The notes under the pieces: model-generated | What the model saw: only the letters and a program-made list of their open reading frames with translations | Told to the model about the DNA's origin: nothing | Database searches by the model: none | Program-made: the position numbers and the translations under genes | Shown: one piece after another, positions 29,559-37,988 of the stretch | Position numbering within the stretch: the stretch's first letter is position 1 | How the letters are laid out: each line of letters opens with the position of its first letter | Assembly: GCF_001418415.1 (NCBI RefSeq) | Contig: NZ_LIQT01000015.1 | Location: 1-39,565 of the forward strand | DNA from: Streptomyces hirsutus | GTDB lineage: Bacteria > Actinomycetota > Actinomycetes > Streptomycetales > Streptomycetaceae | Direction of reading: 5' to 3' | Length of the DNA: 39,565 nucleotides

Positions 29559-31388
29559 TCAGCCGAAGATGTCGTACTGCTTGAAATCGGTACCGACGGA
29601 GATCCTGGCGGCGAAGATCCCACTCGTGGCCTTCCCGGTGCCCTTGTACAGGTACAGGGTGCCGCCGGGGGTGCGGGCCAGGAAGTCCGCCTTGCCGTCG
29701 CCGCTGATGTCGCCGACGGTGTCGAAGGTGTTATACGTCTTGGTGCTCCAGGTGCGGACCTTGACCCGGCCGGAGAAGGCGCCGGTGCCGGCCTTGCCGG
29801 TGCCCTTGTACAGGTACATCGCACCGGTGCTCTTGTGGCGGGCGATCAGGTCGGTCTTTCCGTCGCCGTTGAAGTCGCCGCGGCCGTGCACGGAGTTGTA
29901 CTGGTTCCAGCCGGAGCCGACCTTCACGCGGGCGGAGAAGGTGCCGTTGCCCTTGCCCGGGTAGATCCACAGCACACCGGCGGAGTCCACGGACAGCAGG
30001 TCGGGCAGGTAGTCGCCGGTGACGTCACCGGGAGCGACGATGCGGGTGCGGGTCTTCCAGTTGTCGAAGATGCGCTTGGTGGACCAGGTGCCGCTGGAGA
30101 TCACGTACCGGGTCCAGAAGACGGCGCCGTCGCTGCTGCGCCGGTACACCAGGTCCTGGTACCCGTCCCGGTTGAGGTCGGTCTGCAGGACGGCGTTGAC
30201 GCCCTTCCAGCTGCCCCAGGACTCGCGGGCGGCGAACGAGGAGCCCTTGGAGTTCTTGGAGTACCCGGTCGTCGTCGAGGACTTGCGCACCCACAGGTCG
30301 GCGCGGTGGTCGCCGTTGATGTTGGTGTCGTCGACGCGCGCGTAGGCGGCCCCGACGTAGCTGCTCACCTTGGCGAAGACGCTGTAGGCACCCTTCTCGA
30401 CGCAGTCCCGCACGCCCCAGGAGACGACGCCGACGATCCGGTTGTTCACGACCAGCGGGCCGCCGGAGTCGCCGTTGCAGGCGGAGGTGGTGCCGCTGTC
30501 GGTGCCGGCGGCGGGCTTGCCTGCGCAGACCATGTGGCCCTTGACGAAGTCGGCGCCGTAGGTGCGGGCGCACGTGGCGTCGGACTGGAGGGGCAGCGTG
30601 GCCGCCTTCAGCGTCTCGGAGACGTCCTGGCTGGTGGAGCTGGTGCGGCCCCAGCCGTAGACCTTGGCGCTCTTTCCGGCGGCGTAGGAGGCGGTGTCGC
30701 CGGAGGTGGTCATGCGGATCGGGGTGGCCTTGACGGGGCCGGGCAGGGTGAGCACCGCGATGTCGTTGTCGATGGTCGTCGCGTTGTACGACGGGTGGTT
30801 CCACTGACGCCAGACACCGGAGACGGTGCCGCCGTGCAAATCGGCTCCGCCGTCGGAGGGGAGCTGCGCGGTCCCCGTGACGATGGCGCCGTTGGCGTGC
30901 CAGTCGTATCCCTTGACACAGTGCGCGGCGGTGAGGATCTTCGTCGGGGCGACGACGGCACCACCGCAGAAGAAGCCGATGTCGTCGCTCGTGCGGCTGG
31001 TGCCCCGGTCGTCGTAGTAGTGGAGCTGTGCCATCCAGGGCGCAGAGGTGATGGTGGTCGTGCTGCCACCGATGATCTTCGCATCGATGACGGAGCCGGT
31101 GCCGGTGGTGGTACTGCCGGCACCGGTGCTCTTGCTCAACGACGACCGGTGCGGCCGGCCGGCGGTGTCGTCACCGGCGAGCGCGCCGGCGACGCGCTTC
31201 TTCAGCTCGGCGGGTGACGGCGAGCTGATCGCCGGGTCGGCGGTCGGCTGCGGCAGTGCGGTGGCGGCGCCGGCGGACGAGGTCAGCAGTGCGGCGGCGA
31301 CGGCCGCGGCGACGCCGGCCGCGGCGACGGGCAGCGCGACTCTGACCCGGCGTCTGTGCCGACCGCCCCCAGACATGGAAGTACCCAC
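29559..31388 (-). CDS. Secreted S1-family serine protease with C-terminal FG-GAP repeats
   Basis: A protein of 609 residues from GTG 31386-31388 with a G-rich ribosome site 5 nt upstream (an ATG four codons later is an alternative). A signal peptide covers about 1-41 (RHRRRVRVALP, hydrophobic, SSAGA). A propeptide follows to Lys104; cutting there exposes IIGG. The catalytic triad is His156 (TAAHC), Asp209 (DNDIAVL) and Ser308 (CNGDSGGP). The residue six before Ser308 is Ser302, not Asp, so S1 specificity should be chymotrypsin-like rather than tryptic. The region 355-609 has five Asp-rich FG-GAP/VCBS repeats (DTNINGDHRADLW, DLNRDGYQDLV, DVTGDYLPDLL, DFNGDGKTDLI, DISGDGKADFL), probably a calcium-binding beta-propeller. 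Confidence 0.92.
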   Translation of the reverse strand: MGTSMSGGGRHRRRVRVALPVAAAGVAAAVAAALLTSSAGAATALPQPTADPAISSPSPAELKKRVAGALAGDDTAGRPHRSSLSKSTGAGSTTTGTGSVIDAKIIGGSTTTITSAPWMAQLHYYDDRGTSRTSDDIGFFCGGAVVAPTKILTAAHCVKGYDWHANGAIVTGTAQLPSDGGADLHGGTVSGVWRQWNHPSYNATTIDNDIAVLTLPGPVKATPIRMTTSGDTASYAAGKSAKVYGWGRTSSTSQDVSETLKAATLPLQSDATCARTYGADFVKGHMVCAGKPAAGTDSGTTSACNGDSGGPLVVNNRIVGVVSWGVRDCVEKGAYSVFAKVSSYVGAAYARVDDTNINGDHRADLWVRKSSTTTGYSKNSKGSSFAARESWGSWKGVNAVLQTDLNRDGYQDLVYRRSSDGAVFWTRYVISSGTWSTKRIFDNWKTRTRIVAPGDVTGDYLPDLLSVDSAGVLWIYPGKGNGTFSARVKVGSGWNQYNSVHGRGDFNGDGKTDLIARHKSTGAMYLYKGTGKAGTGAFSGRVKVRTWSTKTYNTFDTVGDISGDGKADFLARTPGGTLYLYKGTGKATSGIFAARISVGTDFKQYDIFG

Positions 31389-31477
31389 TCAAGTCCCCCC
31401 TCAGGATCGGAAGTTCGGGCCTCGATGTGAAGATCGGCCCGGAACAGCGCGATCGTACACCTGTCCGAGGACATGCA

Positions 31478-31510
31478 AAGGGCCGCTCCCCTTGCCGGGG
31501 AGCGGCCCTT
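31478..31510 (-). terminator. Terminator of rho
   Basis: AAGGGCCGCTCCCC (31478-31491), 5-nt loop, GGGGAGCGGCCCTT (31497-31510). This is a perfect 14-bp stem 52 nt past the rho stop. Confidence 0.85.
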
Positions 31511-31562
31511 GTGACGGGTAAAGCGGGTCGGTCAGGTGGAGCCGAGGTGAGCGGGGCGGACG

Positions 31563-33656
31563 TCAGTCGCCGTTGCCCGGCGTCGGCGTCGTCTTCTGGA
31601 TCTGCAGCAGGAACTCGCCGTTCGACTTCGTCTGCTTCATCTTGTCGAGAAGCAGCTCGATCGCCTGCTGCGAGTCGAGCGCGTGCAGCACCCGGCGGAG
31701 CTTCCAGGTGACGGCCAGCTCGTCGCTGCCGAGCAGGATCTCCTCCTTGCGGGTACCGGACGCGTCGACGTCCACCGCGGGGAAGATGCGCTTGTCGGCG
31801 AGCTTCCGGTCGAGCTTGAGCTCCATGTTGCCGGTGCCCTTGAACTCCTCGAAGATCACCTCGTCCATGCGGGACCCGGTGTCCACCAGGGCGGTGGCGA
31901 GGATGGTCAGCGAACCGCCGTCCTCGATGTTGCGGGCCGCACCGAAGAAGCGCTTCGGCGGGTACAGCGCCGTCGAGTCGACACCACCGGACAGGATGCG
32001 GCCGGAGGCCGGGGCGGCGAGGTTGTACGCACGGCCCAGACGCGTGATCGAGTCGAGCAGCACGACGACGTCGTGACCCAGCTCCACCAGACGCTTGGCG
32101 CGCTCGATGGCGAGCTCGGCGACCGTGGTGTGGTCCTCGGCGGGGCGGTCGAAGGTCGAGGAGATGACCTCGCCCTTCACCGACCGCTGCATGTCGGTGA
32201 CCTCTTCCGGACGCTCGTCGACGAGGACGACCATCAAATGGCACTCGGGGTTGTTGTGCGTGATCGCGTTGGCGACCGCCTGCATGATCATGGTCTTGCC
32301 GGTCTTCGGCGGGGCCACGATCAGACCGCGCTGTCCCTTGCCGATCGGCGACACGAGGTCGATGATCCGCGTGGTGAGAACCCCGGGGTCGGTCTCCAGA
32401 CGGAGGCGGTCCTGCGGGTACAGCGGGGTGAGCTTGTTGAACTCCGGGCGGCCGCGGCCGTGTTCGGGCGCCATGCCGTTGACGGAGTCGAGGCGGACCA
32501 GCGCGTTGAACTTCTCGCGCCGCTCGCCCTCCTTCGGCTGGCGCACCGCGCCGGTGAGGTGGTCGCCCTTGCGCAGGCCGTTCTTGCGGACCTGGGCGAG
32601 GGAGACGTACACGTCGTTCGGGCCGGGCAGGTAGCCGGAGGTCCGGATGAACGCGTAGTTGTCGAGGATGTCGAGGATGCCCGCGACCGGGATCAGGACG
32701 TCGTCCTCGGCGATCTGCGGCTCCTGCACCTCGTCACGACCGCGCCGGCCACGACGGTCGCGGTAGCGGCCGCGACGTCCGCGACGGCCGCTGCCGTCGT
32801 CGTCGTAACCGTCGTCCTGACGGCCGCCGCCCTGCTGCTGGTTCTGCAGCCGGCCCTGGCCGCCCTGGTTCTGCTGCTGGTCGTCGCTCTTGCCGCGACG
32901 GTCCCCGCGGTCGCTCCGGTCGCTCCGATCACCGCGCTCGGCACGGTCGTTGCGGTCGGTGCGGTCGGTGCGCTCACCACGGTCGGTGCGCTCACTGCGG
33001 TCACGGCCGCGCTCGCGGCGGTCACGGCGGCGGCTGTCACCGCCGTCGTTGTCGGACTTGGCGTCGCCCTGCGACGGGGACTGCTGCGACTGCGTCTGGC
33101 CCTCGGCCTTCGCGTCGCTCTTCGCCTCGGCGGGAGCCTGCTCGGCGGCGGCGGCCGGGGCGCCCGCGTCCGCGGTGGCTCGACGGCGACGCGTGACGGG
33201 GGCCTGCTCGGCCGGAGCCTGCTCGGCCGGGGCTGAGGCCTGCGGGGAGGGCTGGCCGGGAATGTCGATCTGCTGCTGGGCGGTGGCCTGTTCGGCCGGA
33301 GCCTCGGCAGCGGACTTCTTCTCCGCGGTGTCACCCGTACGGGTCCGGGAGGTGGCACGACGCTTGGGCTTGGTCTCCGGCGTCTCGGCCGGGGCCTCGC
33401 TCTTCGGCGCGGCGGAGCCGCCCGATGCCTGCGCCTCCTTGATGACCTCGATCAGCTGGCTCTTGCGCATGCGCGCGGTGCCCCTGATGCCGAGGCCGGA
33501 TGCGACCTGCTGAAGCTCGGCCAGCACCATGCCTTCGAGGCCGGTACCCCGGCGCCGCCGGGAGCCGGCACCGCTGGCAGGCGCGGAGGCGTCCGTGGCG
33601 GGCGCGGCAGCGGTCTCCTCGACACGTGCGCCCATCAGATCGGTGGTGTCGCTCAC
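31563..33656 (-). CDS. rho: Transcription termination factor Rho
   Basis: A protein of 697 residues, about 280 longer than in E. coli. GTG 33654-33656 has AAGGA 6 nt upstream. A Rho N-terminal helical domain ([20 protein letters not shown], 42-61) is followed by a long disordered insertion (about 77-310) rich in Ala/Pro, then Arg/Asp/Gly/Ser with short repeats such as [20 protein letters not shown] and a Gln/Gly stretch. The cold-shock RNA-binding domain follows ([20 protein letters not shown]). The RecA-type motor has P-loop PPKTGKT, the [10 protein letters not shown] block and [13 protein letters not shown]. Such insertions are usual in actinobacterial Rho and bind RNA. Confidence 0.98.
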   Translation of the reverse strand: MSDTTDLMGARVEETAAAPATDASAPASGAGSRRRRGTGLEGMVLAELQQVASGLGIRGTARMRKSQLIEVIKEAQASGGSAAPKSEAPAETPETKPKRRATSRTRTGDTAEKKSAAEAPAEQATAQQQIDIPGQPSPQASAPAEQAPAEQAPVTRRRRATADAGAPAAAAEQAPAEAKSDAKAEGQTQSQQSPSQGDAKSDNDGGDSRRRDRRERGRDRSERTDRGERTDRTDRNDRAERGDRSDRSDRGDRRGKSDDQQQNQGGQGRLQNQQQGGGRQDDGYDDDGSGRRGRRGRYRDRRGRRGRDEVQEPQIAEDDVLIPVAGILDILDNYAFIRTSGYLPGPNDVYVSLAQVRKNGLRKGDHLTGAVRQPKEGERREKFNALVRLDSVNGMAPEHGRGRPEFNKLTPLYPQDRLRLETDPGVLTTRIIDLVSPIGKGQRGLIVAPPKTGKTMIMQAVANAITHNNPECHLMVVLVDERPEEVTDMQRSVKGEVISSTFDRPAEDHTTVAELAIERAKRLVELGHDVVVLLDSITRLGRAYNLAAPASGRILSGGVDSTALYPPKRFFGAARNIEDGGSLTILATALVDTGSRMDEVIFEEFKGTGNMELKLDRKLADKRIFPAVDVDASGTRKEEILLGSDELAVTWKLRRVLHALDSQQAIELLLDKMKQTKSNGEFLLQIQKTTPTPGNGD

Positions 33657-34058
33657 GAAGGGTCCTTCCCTGGAGCGGACGTCGGCCTGTCTGGCTCGGC
33701 GACCGGTTGTGCTGTCCGGCTTCGGTTCTTGCTGTGCGAACCGTGCCGGGGCGGTGGTCCGCCTCGACGGCGGAAGGGATATCTGGTGATGGCGCTTCCC
33801 CGAGCCGTGGCATCCAGTGTCACGTGGCGTGGTCGCACCGGTTCCGGAGCGTGCCCGGCGGGCCGTTCAGTGTCCGCGTACGACGTACTGCTCGCGTACG
33901 AAGCAGAGAACACAGTTGGGCTTGGGGGGCTCCCGGAAGAATGTCTGTCCCGAGCGGGGACACGAGGCACCTCGCCATGGTGGGGTCGGGTGCAGACTTG
34001 AGGTTAACACTACCGGATCCAACAAACATTCCCCCTCTCGTTATCCGGCAACCGTGTG
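33657..34058 (-). promoter_or_regulatory. Long rho leader and promoter region
   Basis: About 400 nt separate thrB from rho. Near 34000-34050 the sequence is AT-rich; TAGTGT (minus, 34012-34007) could be a -10 box. The leader contains TGTCCC (33946-33951) / GGGACA (33957-33962) as a hairpin and GCGTACGA twice (33876-33883 and 33894-33901). Two short open frames run through it: GTG 34010 to TGA 33867 (47 codons, ending NCVLCFVREQYVVRGH) and ATG 33975 to TGA 33820 (start MARCLVSPLGTDILPG). Neither has a ribosome site, and third-position GC is only about 70%. Rho genes are often autoregulated through their leaders; this is inferred here. Confidence 0.45.
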
Positions 34059-34976
34059 TCAGGTGGCGAGCGGAAGCACGCTCGCTCCCTGCAGATCGAG
34101 GCTGAGCCGGTTGGCGGCCCAGTCGTTGCCGGCCAGTGCTTCGACCTTGTCGGCGGTGTCCGCGTCGGCCAGTGCCATGACGGTGGGGCCGGCGCCGGAG
34201 ATCACCGCGGGGACGCCGTCCGCGCGCAGCCGCTCGACCAGCGCCGCGCTCTCGGGCATGGCGGGGGCGCGGTAATCCTGGTGCAGACGGTCCTCGGTGG
34301 CGGGCAGCAGCAGTTCGGGACGCCTGGTCAGAGCCTCCACGAGCAGGGCGGCACGGCCCGCGTTGGCAGCGGCGTCGACATGGGGCACGGTGCGCGGCAG
34401 CAGGCCGCGCGCGGTCTCGGTGAGGACGGGTTTGCCGGGGACGAACACCACCGGCACGACGGATGCGGCGGGCTCCATCCTGATCGCGCGGGCCGCGCCG
34501 CTCTCCATCCAGGAGAGGGTGAAGCCGCCCAGCAGGCAGGCCGCGACGTTGTCGGGGTGGCCCTCGATCTCGGTGGCGAGTTCGAGCAGCGCGGTGTCGT
34601 CGAGCCTGGCCTCGGCGCCTATGGTCACGGCGCGGGCGGCGACGATTCCGGCGCAGATGGCGGCGGAGGAGGAGCCCATGCCCCGGCCGTGCGGGATGCG
34701 GTTGGCGCAGACGATCTCCAGGCCGCGCGGCTGCCCGCCGAGCAGGTCGAAGGCGGTACGCAGGGAGCGTACGAGCAGGTGGTTCTCGTCGCGGGGAAGG
34801 GTTTCACCGCCCTCGCCGGCGATGTCGATGTGCAGCCCGGCGTCGGCCACCCGGACGACGACGTCGTCGTACAGGCCCAGCGCGAGGCCGAGGGCGTCGA
34901 AGCCCGGACCGAGATTGGCGCTGGTGGCGGGGACGCGCACCCGGACGGCGGCGGCGCGGAACGCGGGACCGGCCAT
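34059..34976 (-). CDS. thrB: Homoserine kinase
   Basis: A protein of 305 residues of the GHMP kinase family that phosphorylates homoserine with ATP in threonine synthesis. ATG 34974-34976 (MAGPAFRAAAVRVRVPATSA) is chosen by homology; AAGGAG lies 12 nt upstream, rather far. Motif 1 is VPATSANLGPGFDALGLALG, the ATP-binding loop is PHGRGMGSSSAA (95-106), and motif 3 is VISGAGPTVMAL. It is separated from thrC by 460 nt with a strong palindrome, so it is probably transcribed on its own. Confidence 0.97.
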   Translation of the reverse strand: MAGPAFRAAAVRVRVPATSANLGPGFDALGLALGLYDDVVVRVADAGLHIDIAGEGGETLPRDENHLLVRSLRTAFDLLGGQPRGLEIVCANRIPHGRGMGSSSAAICAGIVAARAVTIGAEARLDDTALLELATEIEGHPDNVAACLLGGFTLSWMESGAARAIRMEPAASVVPVVFVPGKPVLTETARGLLPRTVPHVDAAANAGRAALLVEALTRRPELLLPATEDRLHQDYRAPAMPESAALVERLRADGVPAVISGAGPTVMALADADTADKVEALAGNDWAANRLSLDLQGASVLPLAT

Positions 34977-35117
34977 CGCTCGATGACTCTCCTTGAGCTG
35001 GGGACTGTGACGGTGACTGTCGAAGACTGTCGAATGACGTTCGATGACGTGCAAAACCCCTGGGACCGCCGCCGACCAGGGTGGCCGGCCGCTTCCCGAA
35101 CCCCTCCGAGCCCCTCT

Positions 35118-35135
35118 GGACCATGGTCCGGACCA
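35118..35135. promoter_or_regulatory. Overlapping palindromes upstream of thrB, DasR-like
   Basis: GGACCATGGTCC (35118-35129) and TGGTCCGGACCA (35124-35135) are each perfect 12-bp palindromes and share half-sites. The second matches the DasR responsive core TGGTCTAGACCA at 10 of 12 positions. It lies about 150 nt upstream of the thrB start, in the 34977-35436 gap, which otherwise holds no gene I can see. Confidence 0.4.
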
Positions 35136-35391
35136 CGGAGACGACGCGGGACCGCGGCATATGCGGCGGTGGGTTGAGTACAGACTATCGAAGGAAGGTT
35201 CTGTGTCGACATAGGGCGCACGGGAGGCGCACGATGCGTGTCATAAGCCCCCTGTGCCCCCCTCTCGGGGAACTTCCCCGGGCAAGCGCCTTCTTACGCC
35301 TGTCCTGCCTACCTCTGTCCCGCGGAAACCCGTCCTGGCGACGCGTGCTGCTTTCGCCGGGCGCGGAACGCCTGCCCCGGGGTCGCGGCGG

Positions 35392-35427
35392 CCGGAAGGC
35401 CCGGGCGGCGCCGCCCGGGCCTTCCGG
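35392..35427 (-). terminator. Perfect 36-bp palindrome after thrC
   Basis: Left arm CCGGAAGGCCCGGGCGGC (35392-35409) meets its exact complement at 35410-35427, 9 nt past the thrC stop. As RNA it folds into a 16-bp stem with a tetraloop. It should end thrC transcription before thrB. Confidence 0.8.
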
Positions 35428-35436
35428 TACCGGTGG

Positions 35437-36495
35437 TCAGACCAGTCCGAGCCGCTCGGCGGCCGTCGCGGCGTCCACGGGGACGGTGACCGGCTGCGGC
35501 GCGCCGGCGACGGCCCAGTCCGGGTCCTTCAGGCCGTTGCCGGTGACGGTGCACACGATGCGCTGGCCCGGGTCGACCTTGCCCTGCTCGGCGGCCTTCA
35601 GCAGACCGGCGACCGAGGCGGCGGACGCCGGCTCGACGAAGACGCCCTCCTGCGAGGCCAACAGCCGGTAGGCGCGCAGGATCTCACGGTCCGTCACCTC
35701 GTCGATGAGGCCGCCGGACTCGTCCCGCGCGGCAAGCGCGTACTGCCACGAGGCGGGGTTGCCGATCCGGATGGCGGTGGCGATCGTCGCCGGGTCCTTG
35801 ACGACCTCGCCGCGCACGATCGGGGCACTGCCGGACGCCTGGTAGCCCCACATCCGGGGGGTCCGGGTGGAGATGCCGTCGGCGGCGTACTCCCGGTAGC
35901 CCTTCCAGTAGGCGGTGATGTTGCCCGCGTTGCCCACCGGCAGGACGTGGATGTCGGGGGCGTCGCCCAGCATGTCCACGATCTCGAAGGCGGCCGTCTT
36001 CTGCCCCTCGATACGCACCGGGTTCACCGAATTGACCAGCGCCACGGGGTAGTTGTCACTGAGGGCGCGGGCGAGGGTGAGGCAGTCGTCGAAGTTTCCG
36101 TCGACCTGGAGGATCTTCGCTCCGTGCACCAGGGCCTGGCCCATCTTGCCGAGGGCGATCTTGCCCTGCGGCACGAGCACCGCGGAGACCATCCCGGCGC
36201 GCACTCCGTAGGCGGCGGCGGAGGCGGAGGTGTTGCCGGTGGAGGCGCAGATGACGGCCTGCGCGCCCTCCTCCTTGGCCTTGGAGATGGCCATGGTCAT
36301 GCCCCGGTCCTTGAAGGACCCGGTCGGGTTCGCGCCCTCGACCTTGAGGTGGACCTCGCAGCCCGTGCGCTCGGAGAGCACCTGCGCGGGCACGAGCGGC
36401 GTACCGCCCTCACGGAGCGTCACGACCGGCGTGGTGTCGGAGACCGGCAGCCGGTCCCGGTACTCCTCGATGATTCCGCGCCACTGGTGGGTCAT
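35437..36495 (-). CDS. thrC: Threonine synthase
   Basis: A protein of 352 residues, fold-type II PLP enzyme that converts O-phosphohomoserine to threonine. ATG 36493-36495 lies 6 nt after the hom stop, and its ribosome site GGAG overlaps the end of hom, so the two are co-translated. PLP-lysine 62 is in [14 protein letters not shown]. The phosphate-binding loop is [12 protein letters not shown]. It is the short bacterial class without the long N-terminal extension of plant enzymes. Confidence 0.98.
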   Translation of the reverse strand: MTHQWRGIIEEYRDRLPVSDTTPVVTLREGGTPLVPAQVLSERTGCEVHLKVEGANPTGSFKDRGMTMAISKAKEEGAQAVICASTGNTSASAAAYGVRAGMVSAVLVPQGKIALGKMGQALVHGAKILQVDGNFDDCLTLARALSDNYPVALVNSVNPVRIEGQKTAAFEIVDMLGDAPDIHVLPVGNAGNITAYWKGYREYAADGISTRTPRMWGYQASGSAPIVRGEVVKDPATIATAIRIGNPASWQYALAARDESGGLIDEVTDREILRAYRLLASQEGVFVEPASAASVAGLLKAAEQGKVDPGQRIVCTVTGNGLKDPDWAVAGAPQPVTVPVDAATAAERLGLV

Positions 36496-36501
36496 TGCTG
36501 C

Positions 36502-37794
36502 TTACTCTCCTTCAACCCGCATGATGCTGGCGACACCGCGCACGGTGTCGAGCTTGCGCAAGGCGTCGACGGTGCCGCCGAGGGCCGCGTCGGACGCACG
36601 GTGGGTGACGACGACGAGGGAGGCCTCCCCGTCCTTGCCCTGCTGGCGAACCGTATCGATCGAGACACCGTGCTCGGCGAACACGGTCGCGACCTGGGCG
36701 AGAACACCCGGTTTGTCGGCCACGTCGAGGCTGATGTGGTAGCGCGTGACGACCTCGCCCATCGGGGAGACGGGCAGCGCCGCGTAGGCGGACTCGCCCG
36801 GTCCGGTCGTCCCGGCCAGCCGGTTGCGGCAGACGGCGACGAGGTCGCCGAGCACGGCGGAGGCGGTGGGCGCCCCGCCGGCGCCGGGCCCGTAGAACAT
36901 CAGCTGTCCCGCGGCCTCCGACTCCACGAACACGGCGTTGTACGCGCCGCGGACCGAGGCCAGCGGGTGGGTGAGCGGAATCATCGCCGGATGCACCCGC
37001 GCGGTGACGGATCCACCGTCCGCGGCCCGCTCGCAGATGGCCAGCAGTTTGATGGTGCAGCCCATCTCCCTCGCGGAGGCGAAGTCGGAGGCGGTGACCT
37101 CGGTCATGCCCTCGCGGTGCACGTCGTCGAGCCGCACGCGCGTGTGGAAGGCGATCCCGGCGAGGATGGCGGCCTTGGCGGCGGCGTCGAAGCCCTCGAC
37201 GTCGGCGGTCGGGTCGGCCTCGGCGTACCCGAGGGCGGTGGCCTCGTCGAGCGCCTCCTGGTAGCCGGCGCCGGTGGAGTCCATCTTGTCGAGGATGAAG
37301 TTGGTGGTGCCGTTGACGATGCCGAGCACCCGGTTGACCTTGTCGCCGGCGAGCGACTCGCGCAGCGGCCGGATCAGCGGGATGGCGCCGGCGACGGCGG
37401 CCTCGTAGTAGAGGTCCTTGCCGTGCTCCTCGGCGGCGGCGTACAGCGCGGCCCCGTCCTGGGCGATCAGCGCCTTGTTCGCGGAGACGACGGACGCGCC
37501 GTGCGCGAAGGCGGTGGTGATCAGCGTCCGCGCGGGCTCGATCCCGCCGATGACCTCGACGACGACATCGAGGTCGCCGCGTTTGACCAGGGCGGTGGCG
37601 TCGGTGGTGACCAGCTCCGGGGCGATGCCCTCGCGCACCCGGTCCGGGCGCCGCACGGCGACCCCGGCGAGCTCCACCGGGGCCCCGATGCGGGCGGCGA
37701 GGTCGGCGGCCTGCGTCGTCATGATGCGCGCCACCTCTGAGCCGACCACTCCACAGCCCAGCAGCGCCACCTTCAGCGGACGCGTACGCATCAT
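36502..37794 (-). CDS. hom: Homoserine dehydrogenase with C-terminal ACT domain
   Basis: A protein of 430 residues. ATG 37792-37794 or the next codon, also ATG, is the start; GAGG is 7 nt from the second. The NAD(P)-binding loop is LLGCGVVGSEVA (GxGxxG at 13-18). The substrate region includes GIVNGTTNFILDKM and EADPTADVEGFDAAAKAAIL, with the catalytic lysine following in the family. The ACT domain (about 355-430: YHISLDVADKPGVLAQVATV) is the usual site of threonine feedback. It reduces aspartate semialdehyde to homoserine. It is the first gene of a hom-thrC pair. Confidence 0.98.
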   Translation of the reverse strand: MMRTRPLKVALLGCGVVGSEVARIMTTQAADLAARIGAPVELAGVAVRRPDRVREGIAPELVTTDATALVKRGDLDVVVEVIGGIEPARTLITTAFAHGASVVSANKALIAQDGAALYAAAEEHGKDLYYEAAVAGAIPLIRPLRESLAGDKVNRVLGIVNGTTNFILDKMDSTGAGYQEALDEATALGYAEADPTADVEGFDAAAKAAILAGIAFHTRVRLDDVHREGMTEVTASDFASAREMGCTIKLLAICERAADGGSVTARVHPAMIPLTHPLASVRGAYNAVFVESEAAGQLMFYGPGAGGAPTASAVLGDLVAVCRNRLAGTTGPGESAYAALPVSPMGEVVTRYHISLDVADKPGVLAQVATVFAEHGVSIDTVRQQGKDGEASLVVVTHRASDAALGGTVDALRKLDTVRGVASIMRVEGE

Positions 37795-37831
37795 CCGACC
37801 TCGTTTCCTGATTACCGTCTAGGTTGCACCA

Positions 37832-37928
37832 GTCTCACTCACCGGACGGAAGTTTCTTCCCTTTGTCCGGATCGTGAGACATCAATTTCATCGGGAAGCC
37901 GGAAGAACCGAAGATCTTCCGCCTTCCC
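37832..37928 (-). promoter_or_regulatory. Two structured elements between lysA and hom
   Basis: Nearer lysA: GGGAAGCCGGAAGA (37893-37906), 8-nt loop, TCTTCCGCCTTCCC (37915-37928), 13 of 14 paired. Nearer hom: nested arms GTCTCAC/GTGAGAC (37832-37838/37874-37880), CCGGAC/GTCCGG (37842-37847/37865-37870) and GGAA/TTCC (37848-37851/37857-37860). The first is probably the lysA terminator; the second sits 38 nt before hom and could be a leader element. The 37930-37988 stretch is purine-rich on the transcribed strand. Confidence 0.6.
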
Positions 37929-37988
37929 GCCTCTGTTACTTCTGCTGTTGTTCTCTTCTGCCGCGCTCTTCCACCGTTCCTTCTCCCC

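Noticed and set aside
32890..33020. Regular repeats that might suggest a CRISPR array
   Set aside because: Unit is about 9 nt without spacers and lies in frame in rho, encoding Arg/Asp/Ser.
35254..37740. Very long open frame on the plus strand opposite thrC and hom
   Set aside because: Antisense frames stay open in high-GC DNA; its composition is Gly/Arg/Val/Asp-rich with no domain, while the minus strand encodes two complete enzymes.
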